Position numbers and translations under genes: made by a program
Assembly: GCA_003254905.1 (NCBI GenBank)
Contig: QANU01109201.1
Location: 249,891-313,890, forward strand
DNA length: 64,000 nucleotides
DNA from: Nissolia schottii
Lineage: Eukaryota > Streptophyta > Magnoliopsida > Fabales > Fabaceae
Direction: 5' to 3'
Notes under the pieces: generated by a model
What the model was told of the DNA's origin: nothing
The model's input: the letters and a program-made list of their open reading frames with translations, nothing else
Databases searched by the model: none
Part shown: piece by piece, positions 48,950 to 59,700 of the stretch
Layout of the letters: each line of letters opens with the position of its first letter
Numbering within the stretch: position 1 is the first letter of the stretch

Positions 48950-49397
48950 GTTGGGTCCTCCGTTGGGAACTCTCAAATGAATGCTGATGATGGGAGCGTG
49001 AATCATGGCCAGTGCTAGGGTAGTTTTGGCGGAGTCTTGCGCAATACCGCAGGGAATTGGGTGCTAGGATTTATTCTACTACTTATTCAGTGCTAGCTTC
49101 ATACTGTGCTTACATTAAAATTGGTGGTCTATCTCTTGCAAAGGAGAGAGTTATATATGCATGATGTTATTTTCCACTCTGATTCATTGTTGGCGATGAA
49201 CTCAATCAAGCAGCCCTCATCACAGTATCATCTCTTTGTTGGTATTGTTCATAACATTAAAACTGCGATGAGTGGCGCATGGACGGTGCATTTAGAACAC
49301 ACCTTGTGAGAAGCAAATTTTGTGTGATGATTGTAGGACTCTCGTTTTAAGGCCTTGACACTGTCGTTTATTTTCAGATAAAAAAAAAAAAAAAAAA
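48950..49397 (+). mobile_element. LINE 3' end (RNase H-like domain and poly-A tail)
   Basis: The + strand reads NADDGSVNHGQC, GSFGGVLRNTAGNWVLGF, then VIFHSDSLLAMNSIKQPSSQ and AWTVHLEHTL. This is the plant LINE/RVT_3 RNase H-like pattern ('LNTDGS..', 'GGVIRD..GNW..GF', 'ESDS...', 'HVYRE.N'). An internal stop follows HGQC and the LEHTL part runs into a stop where 'REAN.VAD' is expected. A run of A (about 49378-49397) ends the element, as in a 5'-truncated LINE copy. Flanking duplications were not found. Confidence 0.75.
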
Positions 49398-49828
49398 CCC
49401 CACCTCAAGTCAGATGAATTGAAGTGCAATGAATTTTAATATTTTCGATAAATAAATATTAGGGAAAAAAAAATCTGACTCGTGGACACAAATCTCATCT
49501 GCACCTTACACGTTGACACCATCAACGCTATCGTAATGTCTGAACCAAGCCGGTCTCCGAAGCCCATAACCCGATCAAAATCACGCGGCCTAACCATTAA
49601 TCACCCAACACGTGTCTAACGAATCAATGCCGCCGTAACACGCGTCACTCATCCAACGACCCCTACAGTTCGATCATTAACTAACTTCACACTTCCCTCT
49701 CTATAGATATAGAAACTCGTCCCTGGAAGTACCCGAAGTCAGATTCGGAAAGCAACCTTCGAAGACGAAAACACAAGCAGAAGAAAAGAGTTGTTTTAGG
49801 AACAACGTCGTTCGAGCGTTGAGAGAAA

Positions 49829-50035
49829 ATGGTTTTCTTCTGTTTTCTTGTGGATCAGAGGAGAAGAGTGAAGGGTAGCAAGCCCGTGGCGGGAACATGC
49901 TCACGCTGCGGCGGTGGGGCCAGCGTGGCCGACATGATCACACAAACAAGGTTCTGTTACGTTCCCTTCTACTGCAAATCTTGGAAGGCTATTATGTGCA
50001 CTTTCTGTGGAGCTATGCTCAAATCATATAGATGA
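49829..50035 (+). CDS. Small CxxC zinc-ribbon-like plant protein, 68 aa
   Basis: A single-exon frame from ATG 49829 to TGA 50033-50035 encodes MVFFCFLVDQRRRVKGSKPV then AGTCSRCGGGASVADM, TRFCYVPFY and KAIMCTFCGAMLKSYR. The paired CSRC and CTFC motifs (about residues 24-27 and 58-61) resemble a zinc ribbon. From memory, similar small proteins beginning MVFFxFxVDQRR occur widely in flowering plants without assigned function. The start is supported by the hydrophobic MVFFCF opening that is common in the family. A weak TATA-like 'ctatagatatag' lies near 49701-49712 and two ACGTG cores lie upstream (49610 and 49638 area). No operon-like context; function unknown. Confidence 0.75.
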   Translation: MVFFCFLVDQRRRVKGSKPVAGTCSRCGGGASVADMITQTRFCYVPFYCKSWKAIMCTFCGAMLKSYR

Positions 50036-50039
50036 GAAT

Positions 50040-50700
50040 TTGGGAAATGATAATGAGATCAACCCCCAAGATTTTTACGTACTCCATCGCATACTCATCT
50101 TTGATTATTTGTATAAGATGTTTAGTGCGTATAAATTTATATACGTGTATTTGGATATTGAGGGTTCAATTGGGCGTAGAGCTGTAAGTACCAAACCGAA
50201 AATATTGAATTATATTGTGCTTTATATTCATTTATTGTGTCTCACTGCTATTAATTTAGGAAAAATGATTAATGTACACTTTATCATTGGTTGCCGTATT
50301 GCCAACTAATGATTTTATATGGTTGACCAATGTGCACTCACTCTCGCGAACTATCACGCGCCTACTCATCCCAAAACTCTCAGTTCCAACGCATCCTTCA
50401 TTATTCTTCATCTTCCTTCGTCTTCGTTCTCCTCATCATCATTCGTCGACGTCATTATCGTTCTTCTTCTTCTTTGTCCACATGTAGTTCTTCGTCCTCA
50501 TCAGCGTCTTCTTCGTCTTCATCTTCTTCTTCATCATCACAACAATCACAAGGTTGAGAATCTCTTAATTGTAAATAAGCATAGGAATATAGAAACGTTA
50601 ACAAACATCAACAACAATTGAATAACAAAATATACTAGAAAAGCATTGTCACAAGACGTATCATCGCACTAGCAAGGGACATCATGCATAGAAGAAGAAA
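50040..50700. other. Low-complexity flank
   Basis: TCTTC/TCATC-rich tract at 50390-50550 produces overlapping Ser-rich frames in all three readings, which is a composition effect. No gene supported. Confidence 0.6.
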
Positions 50701-50701
50701 A

Positions 50702-50738
50702 TCACAAAAGAGAAGAGAACAGAAACATAGAAGCAAAC
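50702..50738. repeat. 37-bp direct repeat, left copy, flanking plastid rDNA insertion
   Basis: Identical over 37 bases to 52752-52788. The two copies bracket the plastid 16S sequence. It reads 'tcacaaaagagaagagaaca' at the start and 'catagaagcaaac' at the end. Confidence 0.9.
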
Positions 50739-50826
50739 TTCCGCAATGGGCGACAGCCTGACGGAGCAATGCCGCGTGGAGGTAGAAGGCCTACGGGTCG
50801 TGAACTTCTTTTCCCAGAGAAGAAGC
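50739..50826 (+). pseudogene. Nuclear copy of plastid 16S rDNA, left part (NUPT)
   Basis: It matches, from memory, the plastid 16S rRNA region TTCCGCAATGGGCGAAAGCC and onward through GTGGAGGTAGAAGGCCTACG to GAACTTCTTTTCCC and GAGAAGAAGC, with a few substitutions. This corresponds to about position 350-440 of the rRNA. It continues at 52547 after an inserted solo LTR. It is a fragment and cannot be a functional rRNA gene. Confidence 0.92.
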
Positions 50827-52546
50827 TGTTGACTCAATTTGCAATAATTAAATTGATGATGACAAACGTTGTATGAACACTCTAATATGTGTGTTAGTGT
50901 TTCAGGCCCAAACTTATCTTTAACTCAATAAACTGTGTCCAAATTAGTTGCTAAAATAATTGAAATCAGTTGAAGCCCGAGACATGTATAAAGCCCAATC
51001 CGTGTTAAAGAAATGCAAGAAAAGAAAGCCCAAAGACAAAGTGGGCCATTTAAATTGAAAAGAAATGGAAAGCAGGAAGCTATCCAACAATAAAGAATGG
51101 AGCCCAGCAAATCAGATGCAACGAAAAAGGAATCATGAGATGCAGTCCGTGATTCATTGCTAAATATTTGTCAGCATTTTTGACTTGACAAGACAAAACC
51201 ATGAGGAAAAGGAAATGCACGGCTGACAAACATAATTTTGTGGCAGCAAAGGAAAGAAATAAAATAAGATGGAAATGTGATAAGGCTGCTAGCATTTAAA
51301 GTAAAAGATGCAAGAATATGGAAATATGGAAGCAGCATCATACGTCAATATTTGATGGAAAGAAAGAGAACAACATGGCTTGACCAAAAAAAATACATTG
51401 GAAAAGGAAATACAAGCTGCCAAAGGAAACTATATTTTAATAAAGGAAATATGAGAAAAGGAAGAAACTTGCTACAAAAGAGGGACGTCCATATTTGATG
51501 AAAAGAGAAGAAGGTATCAGCATAATGCAAGGAAATAGAAGAAAGAGAAATATACATATAAAAATGACGAGCTGAAATTTCTCAAAAGGAAGAAAGAGAA
51601 ACAAATAAATGATTGACATAGAAATAGCAACAAAGGAGAAAAATTGGAAGAGTATGAAATTAAGCTATCAAGGACAGCTTTCTTTCAAGAAACTTTCCTA
51701 GACTAAAAAAGCCAAGATATAGCTATAGGTGAGGCAAAAAGAAAAGAACAAAAAGGAAAGCAAGTTCATGACCAAAAGAAAGAAAAAATCACGTGAAAAG
51801 GGGAGCTAGAAAACACGTGATTGGAAAGAAAAAATTCATGGAACAAGAAGCGATTGAAGACCAAAGAAGGAAGAACGAGTTATGGTGAGAAGGAATCATG
51901 GAAGAATGACAAAAATAAAGGAGATGATCTTGAGCTTCAAATTCAAGGATTAAGTATAAATAAGTTGTCCTTGATCATTCTGAAATACACAAGACACAAG
52001 AGAGAAAGACCATCTTAGAAATTCATTCTCAAGAGCTCCACCTACAAACCTCTCCCATTCTAATTAGTTTGTTTTTATTCTCTGATTTGGAGTTTTGGGC
52101 TATCTTTATTGTTTTGGAAAATATTGGTTATTTGAGAGTTTGTTTTTGGCGAGCAACAGAGAGCTTGAGAGAAAGAGTTTATTTCAAGTTTCTATTTTGG
52201 AAGTTCTTGTTTGTGAGTTTTTGAAAAGAACTATTGGTGCTTGTATTTGAAAGTCTTGTGAAAGGAAATTTTGGTGCTTGAAGAACTGGACGTAGATTCC
52301 TAACTAGGAATCGAACCAGTATAAATTTTGTGTCTGCTTTTCTCCTCCCTCTACTATTTATACTTCATATCCTTTAAAAGAAATTCTGTATTCGTTTTAA
52401 GAAATTTAGTTTTTCAGAAAACTTGTCTCCCTGAAAACAAGGAGATATCTCCTAAACTTTTAGGAGACAACTTTAAAGAAAGGTCAATTTTCGAAAAGTC
52501 TTTGCTTAGATTCAACCCCCCTTCTCTAAGCAACACAAAATCATCA
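50827..52546 (+). mobile_element. Solo LTR (Copia-type ending) inserted in the plastid rDNA
   Basis: It starts TGTTGACTCAATTTGC (50827) and ends AACACAAAATCATCA (52546), flanked by the perfect 5-bp duplication GAAGC (50822-50826 and 52547-52551). The 1,720 bp contain no gag or pol and no primer-binding site. The C-rich 'caacccccct' tract close to the end is usual in long Copia (SIRE-like) LTRs, so the family is a tentative Ty1/Copia assignment. The purine-rich first 1.2 kb gives long Lys/Glu-rich frames with no meaning. The perfect duplication means a fairly recent insertion followed by LTR-LTR recombination. Confidence 0.85.
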
Positions 52547-52752
52547 GAAGCAATGACGGTATCCGGGGTAACTCTGTGCTAGCAGTCGCGGTAAGACAGA
52601 GGATGCAAGCGTTATCTGGAATGATTGGCATAAAGCGTCTGTAGGTGGCTTTTTAAGTTCGCCGTCAAATCCCAGGGCTCAACCCTGGACAGGCAGTGGA
52701 AACTACCAAGCTGGAGTACCGTAAGGGCAGAGGGAATTTCCGGTGGAGCGGT
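52547..52752 (+). pseudogene. Nuclear copy of plastid 16S rDNA, right part (NUPT)
   Basis: It continues the left part: AATGACGGTATC, then ACTCTGTGCTAGCAGTCGCG, GACAGAGGATGCAAGCGTTA and TTTTTAAGTTCGCCGTCAAA, ending at GGTGGAGCGGT. This is the 530-loop region of plastid 16S rRNA. Compared with the remembered plastid sequence it lacks about 14 bases after GGTATC and shows several C-to-T or G-to-A changes (for example CCAGCAGCCGCGG to ctagcagtcgcgg). That is the usual decay of methylated nuclear plastid DNA. Confidence 0.93.
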
Positions 52753-52788
52753 CACAAAAGAGAAGAGAACAGAAACATAGAAGCAAAC
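52752..52788. repeat. 37-bp direct repeat, right copy
   Basis: Perfect copy of 50702-50738, directly after the plastid sequence, with a one- or two-base overlap with the rDNA end. Confidence 0.9.
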
Positions 52789-52789
52789 A

Positions 52790-53759
52790 CCATAGATGAA
52801 TAACGAAAGGTAGCCGATACTTTGGGGACACGGAGCTCTGCGTAGTACTCTAGCGGTGGCAATCTAGCCCAGTTAGCCCCCTAGGGCTGCATTCTTTGAA
52901 ACCCTAGCAGTCCTTCTACAGAAGTGACAAAAGTCCTTTAAAAACTAATCTAGAATGCTATTTATAGAGAAAGCTTTGCACGACATAGTGCAATTGCGCT
53001 AGGGGAGCACAGTTGAGCTGCCCACCGCAGAAGCCAGGTAACCAGCATAATTGCATTGGTTGAGCATCATTGCGTCGCAAGCTGGAACTCAATCTTCTGA
53101 GATTTACTTTTGATTTTTAATTTTTGCTCAAAATGTTGCTTCTCTAATCCAAAAATATATTCAAATCATTTCAAGTTTTATCTTCAAATCTTCCTCTATC
53201 TTCTTTTAATTAATTTTCATTGATCCTCTTGGCAATTATATTTATGAAATTTAAATAAAAACTAAGAAAGACAGGTAATATCTATAAAATCCAAATAATG
53301 CTTAAATATCCTATTTTATGCTTAGAAGTAAATAAAATTCTTTAAACCCTATTAAAAATACTTAAGAAACAAATTAAGAAAACACTTAAATTAAAAAGTT
53401 ATCATCTATGAAGATTGAGTTTTTAAAGATCGTCGTAAATATTGATTTTAAAATTGTTGAAGATATCATAATTTTTTTGTAGAATTGCTGAAATTAAAAA
53501 TTTCCAGATGTTGTAACAACCGACATGATTTAAAAATCACACATATGAAGATTTTTTTTAATTTAATATGAAAAAAAATTCCAGATCATTCACACATAAT
53601 TTACATTTATATCATATCAAATTACAAATAACCCTCAATGTTCCTTATTTTAAAAATTTGTTAGAATAATTATATTTAGAATATCTATTTCTGATTTATT
53701 AAATGTTGAAATCTATTTAGAATGAGTTCCAGTCATACAATAATTTTAAATATGTTATA

Positions 53760-53793
<34 letters not shown>

Positions 53794-54590
53794 ATTTTCT
53801 TTTAGCAATGACTTTCCTAAAATGTTTGGATTTGTCTTAAAAAGTAATAACAGTAATGGCATCTTAAAAATTGATTTACGTGAATTTGTCTTATTTTTTT
53901 TTAGTAAATCAATTTTGAAATATTATTTGAACTTCATCTTAAATTACAATTAATAGTAGTATTAAAATATTTAAAAATTTTCGTTATTTAATTTATATGA
54001 ATGTAAAAGGAAATTTATTTGGATGTGAAAGGAAATCGTATTAGTAAAAGGACGTAAAAGGAAAAATATATTTACTATTAAGGAAGCTCAATTTGTTATA
54101 TCCATAATTTACATTTTTAATTTATATGGATATAAAAGAAAATTTTAATTGATCATGCTTTGTAAATATTTGTTGAAACAACAAATTAAAGTAAAAGGAA
54201 ATTTACCTAATTCTACCAAGTCTAACATGTCAATTAAGTCTAAAAGAAAATTATATGGACGTGATTCTACCATGTCTATTTTTGTAGCATTAAACATGGA
54301 ATGTGCTTCATTGATGCGTTAATGAATATATTAAATAAGAAAAATTGTGCTCAGAAATGCGATCAGTGCTTTTATAACCGATTGCTCAAATAAAAATTGA
54401 GTAGGAGAGTTAAGTGTGTTGGCAAAGGAGGCATGTATGATGGTTGTTGCTGGCTTGCGATATGAGACAATGAAGATGTAATGATGGTGGTTCACGGTGA
54501 TATTTGATTGTTGGTTCAATGGTGTCAGTGTTTTGTGAGTTTGAATAACTGACAATGATGTGAGAGTAGTAATGCCATTTTTTTTAGGTC
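52790..54590. other. AT-rich intergenic sequence
   Basis: No gene supported. It contains an (AT)n microsatellite at about 53763-53790 and repeated 'aaaggaaattt/gtaaaaggaa' words around 54000-54260. Confidence 0.6.
53763..53790. repeat. (AT)n microsatellite
   Basis: About 14 AT units. Confidence 0.9.
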
Positions 54591-54597
54591 ATAGATT

Positions 54598-55027
54598 TTC
54601 TATTGGTGCAGCTCAGAGCATAATTCACCGAGACGTGAAGGTGAGAACTTTGTTGCTAAAGTTGCTGATTTTGGCCTTTCCAGACCCATGTGAGCACTGC
54701 TGTTATAGGTAGTTTCGGTTATCTTGATCCTGAATACTTTAGAAGGGAACAGCTTACCTAGAAATCAGATGTTTATTCATTCGGTAGTGTTAATGGAAGT
54801 GTTGTGCACAACAAGGCCAGCCTTGAACCCTGTCCTTCCTAGGGAGCAGGTTAATATGGCTGAGTGGGTGATGAGCTTGCAGAAAAAAAGGAATGCTTGA
54901 TCAAATCATGGATAAGAATCTTGTTGGGGATACAGCTGACAAGTGCTTGGCAGAGCATGGAGTGGACAGGCCTTCTATGGGAGATGTCTTGTGGAATCTT
55001 GAATATGCTCTTTAGCTTCAAGAGACC
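54598..55027 (+). pseudogene. CrRLK1L (THESEUS1-like) receptor kinase pseudogene fragment
   Basis: Pieces of the kinase catalytic half read in order on the + strand. They are GAAQSIIHRDVK (HRD loop), [15 protein letters not shown] (DFG), [20 protein letters not shown] (activation segment), VLMEVLCTTRPALNP-like, [27 protein letters not shown] and [20 protein letters not shown]. The wording is that of the Catharanthus RLK1-like family, whose genes have no introns in the kinase part. A piece is missing between HRDVK and NFVAK, another after SRP, and the frame shifts several times with internal stops. The extracellular malectin-like part is absent. A dead fragment. Confidence 0.85.
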
Positions 55028-55029
55028 TT

Positions 55030-55700
55030 GTTGGTTAACTGCAGCTACTATTCTGATTAATTCTGGCCTAGGGACCAGTTTCAAAGGCCTGATTGATGAA
55101 TGGTTATTTCTTATTGAGTGATAGTGATAAGGGCCAAATGCTAATGAGCTGGTTAGGAATTGTACTTCATGTAAACCGATTAGGAGTTTCAGCTACATCA
55201 GTTATTCTTACACCTTGCAATATTTCCAGGTTGTAAGATCTTTCTTCAGAACATGAATTCGGCAAGTTGAATTGTTTCCTTTTCACTTTTCTGAAAATTC
55301 TTAGGGAAGCTGTTAGGTAATAAATATATTACATGTTCCTTGATAAAGAGACTCGTTTAAAAATTTTCAATCACAAACTCATTTACAATTTGCAGTAAAT
55401 GACTCGGCTTACTATTTTTTTTTTAACTGAATCAACTATAGATAGGATACTGAAATTGGGTAGCATAGAATCTATTATTTTAAAAGGAAATACAAATTGG
55501 AGGCAACTTATGACCCTGATTCTTGGCATGATATTATTACGAGTATGATTGAGAGAACCTTGCATTCAATCACACTAAATTGGTAATTCCAGGGTTAACA
55601 AACCAAAGATTACACATTTTATTCAACATGAAATCTGGGTGCAGAACGAACACCTTTACTGACACAAGACACATTGAAACAATTATCATTCTTGGAGCAC
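55030..55700. other. Spacer between kinase relic and root-cap gene
   Basis: No gene supported; the last part is probably the 3' UTR of the minus-strand gene that ends at 55719. Confidence 0.6.
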
Positions 55701-55718
55701 ATTGATGACCTTTAAAAT

Positions 55719-56890
55719 TTATCTCCTGCAAACTATACCATTGCCACTGCTGGCAACACCAGCGCAATCCAGCAAGCCATACTCCATCACCCTGCTCTTC
55801 TCTTCCGATGCTTCAGCAGGATCAAACATACAAACAGCACAATCAGCAGAAAGAAGTGATGTCGTTCTGTACCTGTTTCCCCCTCCGACCACCGGCATCG
55901 CCACGCCCTGCTTCGCAGGGTTCCGAAAATCCGGCTGATAAGTGCTGCCAAGGACTCCCTCAACTCTGGGGGACAGGCCATAGAATCTGAACTGAACCTC
56001 CAAGTGCGCAAAGCAATCATCGCCAGGGATCTGATAGTTGTGCTTTCTACTGTCCTCCTTGGTGACAGGCACCACATTGACGGATATCTCTGCAGCTTCT
56101 GGCAGAGTAACGATAACGCTGTTCTTGCTTGATGTTCTCTCCACTCGAACGAGGCTCTCCGGGCACTGCCAGGAAGAGAGGTGGCCTTCCGGGATCACAA
56201 GCTCCTCGTTGTTATAAGAGAGCTTCAAGTGGTCAGCTTCGCCGTCCCAAATTGCTGACGGCGTTGCCTCAACAGAGAGGTTGTGGGAGCCAAAGAGGAT
56301 TCCCAGTGCTTGAATCCAGGTGTAGTCCCTGCTTCTCCCCGCCGGCCTGAGGCCGATGAAACGGGCATTGACTTGCAGGTTGACATCGGACACTAGGCTG
56401 AAGTACTCGTTGCGCCGGCCATGGAAGTAGAAAACAGTGCCGTCTGCACCAACAAAGCGGGGGTCCAAGCACGCAGATCCACGGTCATTACAATTTGGCT
56501 TCCGATCTGTTATCATCAAATATAGAATGATACACAAAATAATTATTAATAGGAGTACGCTGCCAAATGAAAATATGCCAAACCTAGGATTTTAATCAAT
56601 GAATTAGTTAGCAGTTGTGATAATACGGTTTGTGTGGACATGTAAATGATCTTACGTTTGCATTGAGCTTTGCATATGGGAGAGTCACAGTCAACATAGC
56701 AGATTTTGGCTTTTGGGTCAGTTGGTGACATTAAAGGGCACTCAGCAGGGCATGGCATTTTCTTGAGAAAGCATGGGCTACTTCGTTGGGTGCAGGTCCT
56801 AGTTTCTGCATTGATTTGCATTGCGTAGCACGCAAGTAACAAGAGCACAAATGCTAGGCCATTGCTGCTTGGGATAGCCATGATGCTCAT
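55719..56890 (-). CDS. Secreted root-cap-domain (late-embryogenesis-like) protein
   Basis: Two minus-strand exons, 56656-56890 and 55719-56506, joined by a 149-bp phase-1 intron, give 340 aa. The start MSIMAIPSSN is followed by a hydrophobic core (GLAFVLLLLACYAMQINA) and ETRTC, a signal peptide of about 28 residues. Next is a Cys-rich segment (CTQRSSPCFLKKMPCPAECP, then CYVDCDSPICKAQC). Exon 2 has KPNCNDRGSACLDPRFVGAD and FYFHGRRNEYFSLVSDVNLQ, then ARFIGLRPAGRSRDYTWIQA. The Root_cap domain-like C-terminal part includes DDCFAHLEVQFRFYGLSPRV and GVLGSTYQPDF, ending SGNGIVCRR. The family (Arabidopsis 'late embryogenesis abundant/root cap' proteins) is secreted to the cell wall or root mucilage; molecular function is unknown. 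The splice gives CKHRKPNC where relatives have CKRRKPNC. The frame is intact. Confidence 0.9.
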
Positions 56891-56894
56891 GTTC

Positions 56895-57370
56895 TTTTGA
56901 TACACATCACGGATCAACGTGACACCTCGCGTTTTATGCTCTCTCTGGCTTGTGATTGTTGTCTTGTTAATAGAAAACTAAACAAGTGGTCATTTAATTA
57001 CTAATATTCTAAGAGTTGGAAACCGTTCTTTACCGATTATTGCGTTCTTGAAGTCTCAGCTATGTTCTGTCAATTGCAATTTAACTTCCAGAACGTGTCC
57101 AGGATCGGGAATATCTGCTTCATCTTTTGAATTGTGAATGCAATAAGATTGTATTATAAATAGAACATGGGATAGTTGACCTTTGTGCCTTCCAATTATG
57201 GCAAAGGCTTCATGAACGGAGAGGGCTGACTGAACCCCTTCCCCCACTTCCCCCTTCCTAACACGCGCGGTCGCGCACACACCAAGTTTGGTTTAGCCAA
57301 GAGAAATGGAGAAAACTTGTGAAGAGAGCAAGGCCTGTTAAGAATTTATTAACATTAATATTGAAAAATG
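56895..57370. promoter_or_regulatory. Upstream region of the root-cap-domain gene
   Basis: It contains a symmetric-looking TATA candidate (ATTATAAATAG on +, CTATTTATAAT on -) at about 57149-57159, some 260 bp before the ATG. I cannot tell whether it serves the minus-strand gene. No other gene supported. Confidence 0.35.
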
Positions 57371-57375
57371 GAAAA

Positions 57376-59330
57376 TGTTATGGACTAGCCCATTGAGTGG
57401 GCCTTCGGATTGGACTCCACGGACCATGGGCCACCAACCCGACCCATTGCTCCCCAAAACGGATCTCGCGGAATTGAACTGGGAATCGCGGAAAGATCTC
57501 TGGAGAGATCTTCAGCATCCGCGAGGGAAATCCTCAACCATAGAGACCTTCTCGGGAACTACTCCACCAATCCCCAAGGGCAATCCTCACCTATAAAAGA
57601 ACCTGGGTCACCAGGTACACACCAGAACCCTTCTTGATTATAAACCCTCTAATATAAAATCCCCTTACTTTGGCATCGAAGTGCTTGCAGGTACTCCCAT
57701 CGCCCTTGAAGTCCATTGAAGGATCCACCAAGGAAGCTCGGAGTCCTTAGAGAGTCACCGAAGCACTATTTCGGTACATTGGCATCGTTTATGGGGAATA
57801 TTTATGGCCTCCCACACCTCTGGACGATGAATTTCCTTCTTGGCGATCCCAAATGCCACCTAAACTCAAGAGGAAGTCTTACAGCGTCGTCACGTCAATG
57901 GAGAACCACCAAGGAGCGGCATCTACCGCCAACTCCACCCATCCAATCACAAATAACTAGATCTCGGTCGATGAAGAGATTCCGCACGATCAACCGCAGG
58001 CGACGGAACAAGGCAACAAGGAAGAGGAGGAGCTACCTCCCACACCTAACCTGGCCGTCGTGGTGAGAGATCAGGCAACAAAAATCCAACAACTCGAAGC
58101 AGCCCCCCAACGCCTCCAACAAGGCAACGAGCAGCAAAAGAAGGACACTAAGATCCATGAAATCACAGAGAGAGCCCGAGAAGAGGCCGAGAGGAAATGG
58201 ATTGAGGCCCAGAAGCGAGCCGAAGAAAGAGTTCCCTACCTCAACGATACTAATTCCGAGGAAGGCCAACACCCAGCGCACAACATCGTAGAAGAGCAAG
58301 TCTTTGAATCCGCCTACAAGTCCACCACGGACCCCACATGGCGAACGGCAGACAGAAATCGAGCAGGATCTAGAAAGGCCACTAGGAAAGGGAAGGAGAC
58401 CAACGATTTCTCTGATGACATCCTAACAGTGATCCCTGTGCACAGATTCCACCCACCTACCCACATGGGGTCGTATGACAGGACGTTAGACCCACAACAC
58501 CACTTAGACGCGTTTGGTCACTGAATGATTCTCGACGGTGCAACAAATGCCATCCAATGCAAATCTTTCCCTGTAACATTGCGGAAAGGTGCCCTCAGCC
58601 GGTTCAACGTGTTGCCTCCAAAATGCATCCGTTGTTTCGACGAACTAGCAGCAAGGTTCCTCGCCAACTTCACCGCATGAAGAACAAAGCCTAAGATGGT
58701 TGTAAGCCTCTTAGGTGTGATCCAGAAAATCGACGAGACACTCCAACAATATTTAGATCATTTCTACGAGGAATGCACACAAGTAAAAGATTTGTAGTCG
58801 CAAGCTATCCTCATGGGTCTGACCAACGGCCATAAGAGAGGAAGCCCATTTTCCAAGAATCTCTCAAAGCGACCTCCGCAAAGCCTCATTGAGATACAGG
58901 AGCGAGCTGAAGAGTACTTGTTCCATGAATAAGGAATGAAGGCAGTGAGGGGTGACCCGCAAAGGGACCCTATGGAAAGCTCACGAAGAAAAAGGCCTCG
59001 TAAATCTTTGCAGAGGAAACGCCCAAGGATGATCTAAGAAGGTAGATACAATTCCTATACCCCCCTCACGGATTCTCTCACTCAATTGTACAGAGAGATA
59101 CAACACATCGACAGATTCCCCAAGCCCAAGCACATACAGCTGAGGCTGGGAACCGACACTACCCTATTCAGCCAATAACATGAGTCATACGATCATGACA
59201 CAAGTCGACCTAAAGGATGAGGTAGAAAAATGGGTACGCAGCAGGCAGCTAGAAAGGTACATACTAGCAAGCTAGAAAAGATGTGGAGAGGACAAAGATC
59301 AAGACCAACACCCCCTAGAGGTAATCACAG
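57376..59330 (+). mobile_element. Ty3/Gypsy (Tat/Athila-like) LTR and gag, fossil
   Basis: A probable 5' LTR runs from TGTTATGGACTAGCCC (57376) to TTTCGGTACA (57778). It is followed at once by TTGGCATCGTTTATGGGGAA, the usual primer-binding/leader sequence of Tat/Athila-type elements (normally TTGGCGCCGTTTGTGGGGAA). Gag follows: a coiled-coil, Glu/Arg-rich part (RAREEAERKWIEAQKRAEER, 58160-58230), then YDRTLDPQHHLDAFGH, FNVLPPKCIRCFDELAARFL and YLDHFYEECTQVKDL up to about 58930. No pol or 3' LTR is visible; the copy fades by about 59330. Several breaks; inactive. Confidence 0.8.
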
Positions 59331-59339
59331 GCGTAATAA

Positions 59340-59688
59340 TCATGGACATTTATTTTTATTATGTTGATATCCATGGGGTGAATAAGCTTGACACATTGGA
59401 GTTAGAGCAGAAGAGGGAGAAAAATGTATTAGGTTAATACATTTTGTAATATATTAATATTTATTTGCGTTAATGTTAATACCTATTGTTATTATGTTAA
59501 TACTGTCGAGACACATGAGTATCACACAAAATTGAGAGGGAGAGAATTTGCTTTGAGAAAAAGCCAATATAATGTGATGAAAAAAGAATGCGTTCAAAAG
59601 AAATATTATTCATTGTATTAAATATAATAATTTTATTTATTTCCTCGCTCATATCCATGTTTACACGGACGGGGTTAGTGTTAAACTT
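59340..59688. other. AT-rich spacer
   Basis: Short direct repeats 'tattatgttgatat/tattatgttaatac' at 59355-59505. No gene. Confidence 0.6.
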
Positions 59689-59700
59689 AGGAGTGTAATT

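Noticed and set aside
50319-50621. Ser-rich 75-100 aa frames
   Set aside because: TCTTC/TCATC repeats open all three frames at once, a composition artefact.
51277-52018. Lys/Glu-rich frames at 51277-51498 and 51821-52018
   Set aside because: They come from the purine-rich body of the solo LTR and have no domain.
52547-52752. Functional 16S rRNA gene
   Set aside because: Only a fragment of plastid 16S is present, with a deletion and substitutions, and it is split by an LTR. It is nuclear plastid DNA.
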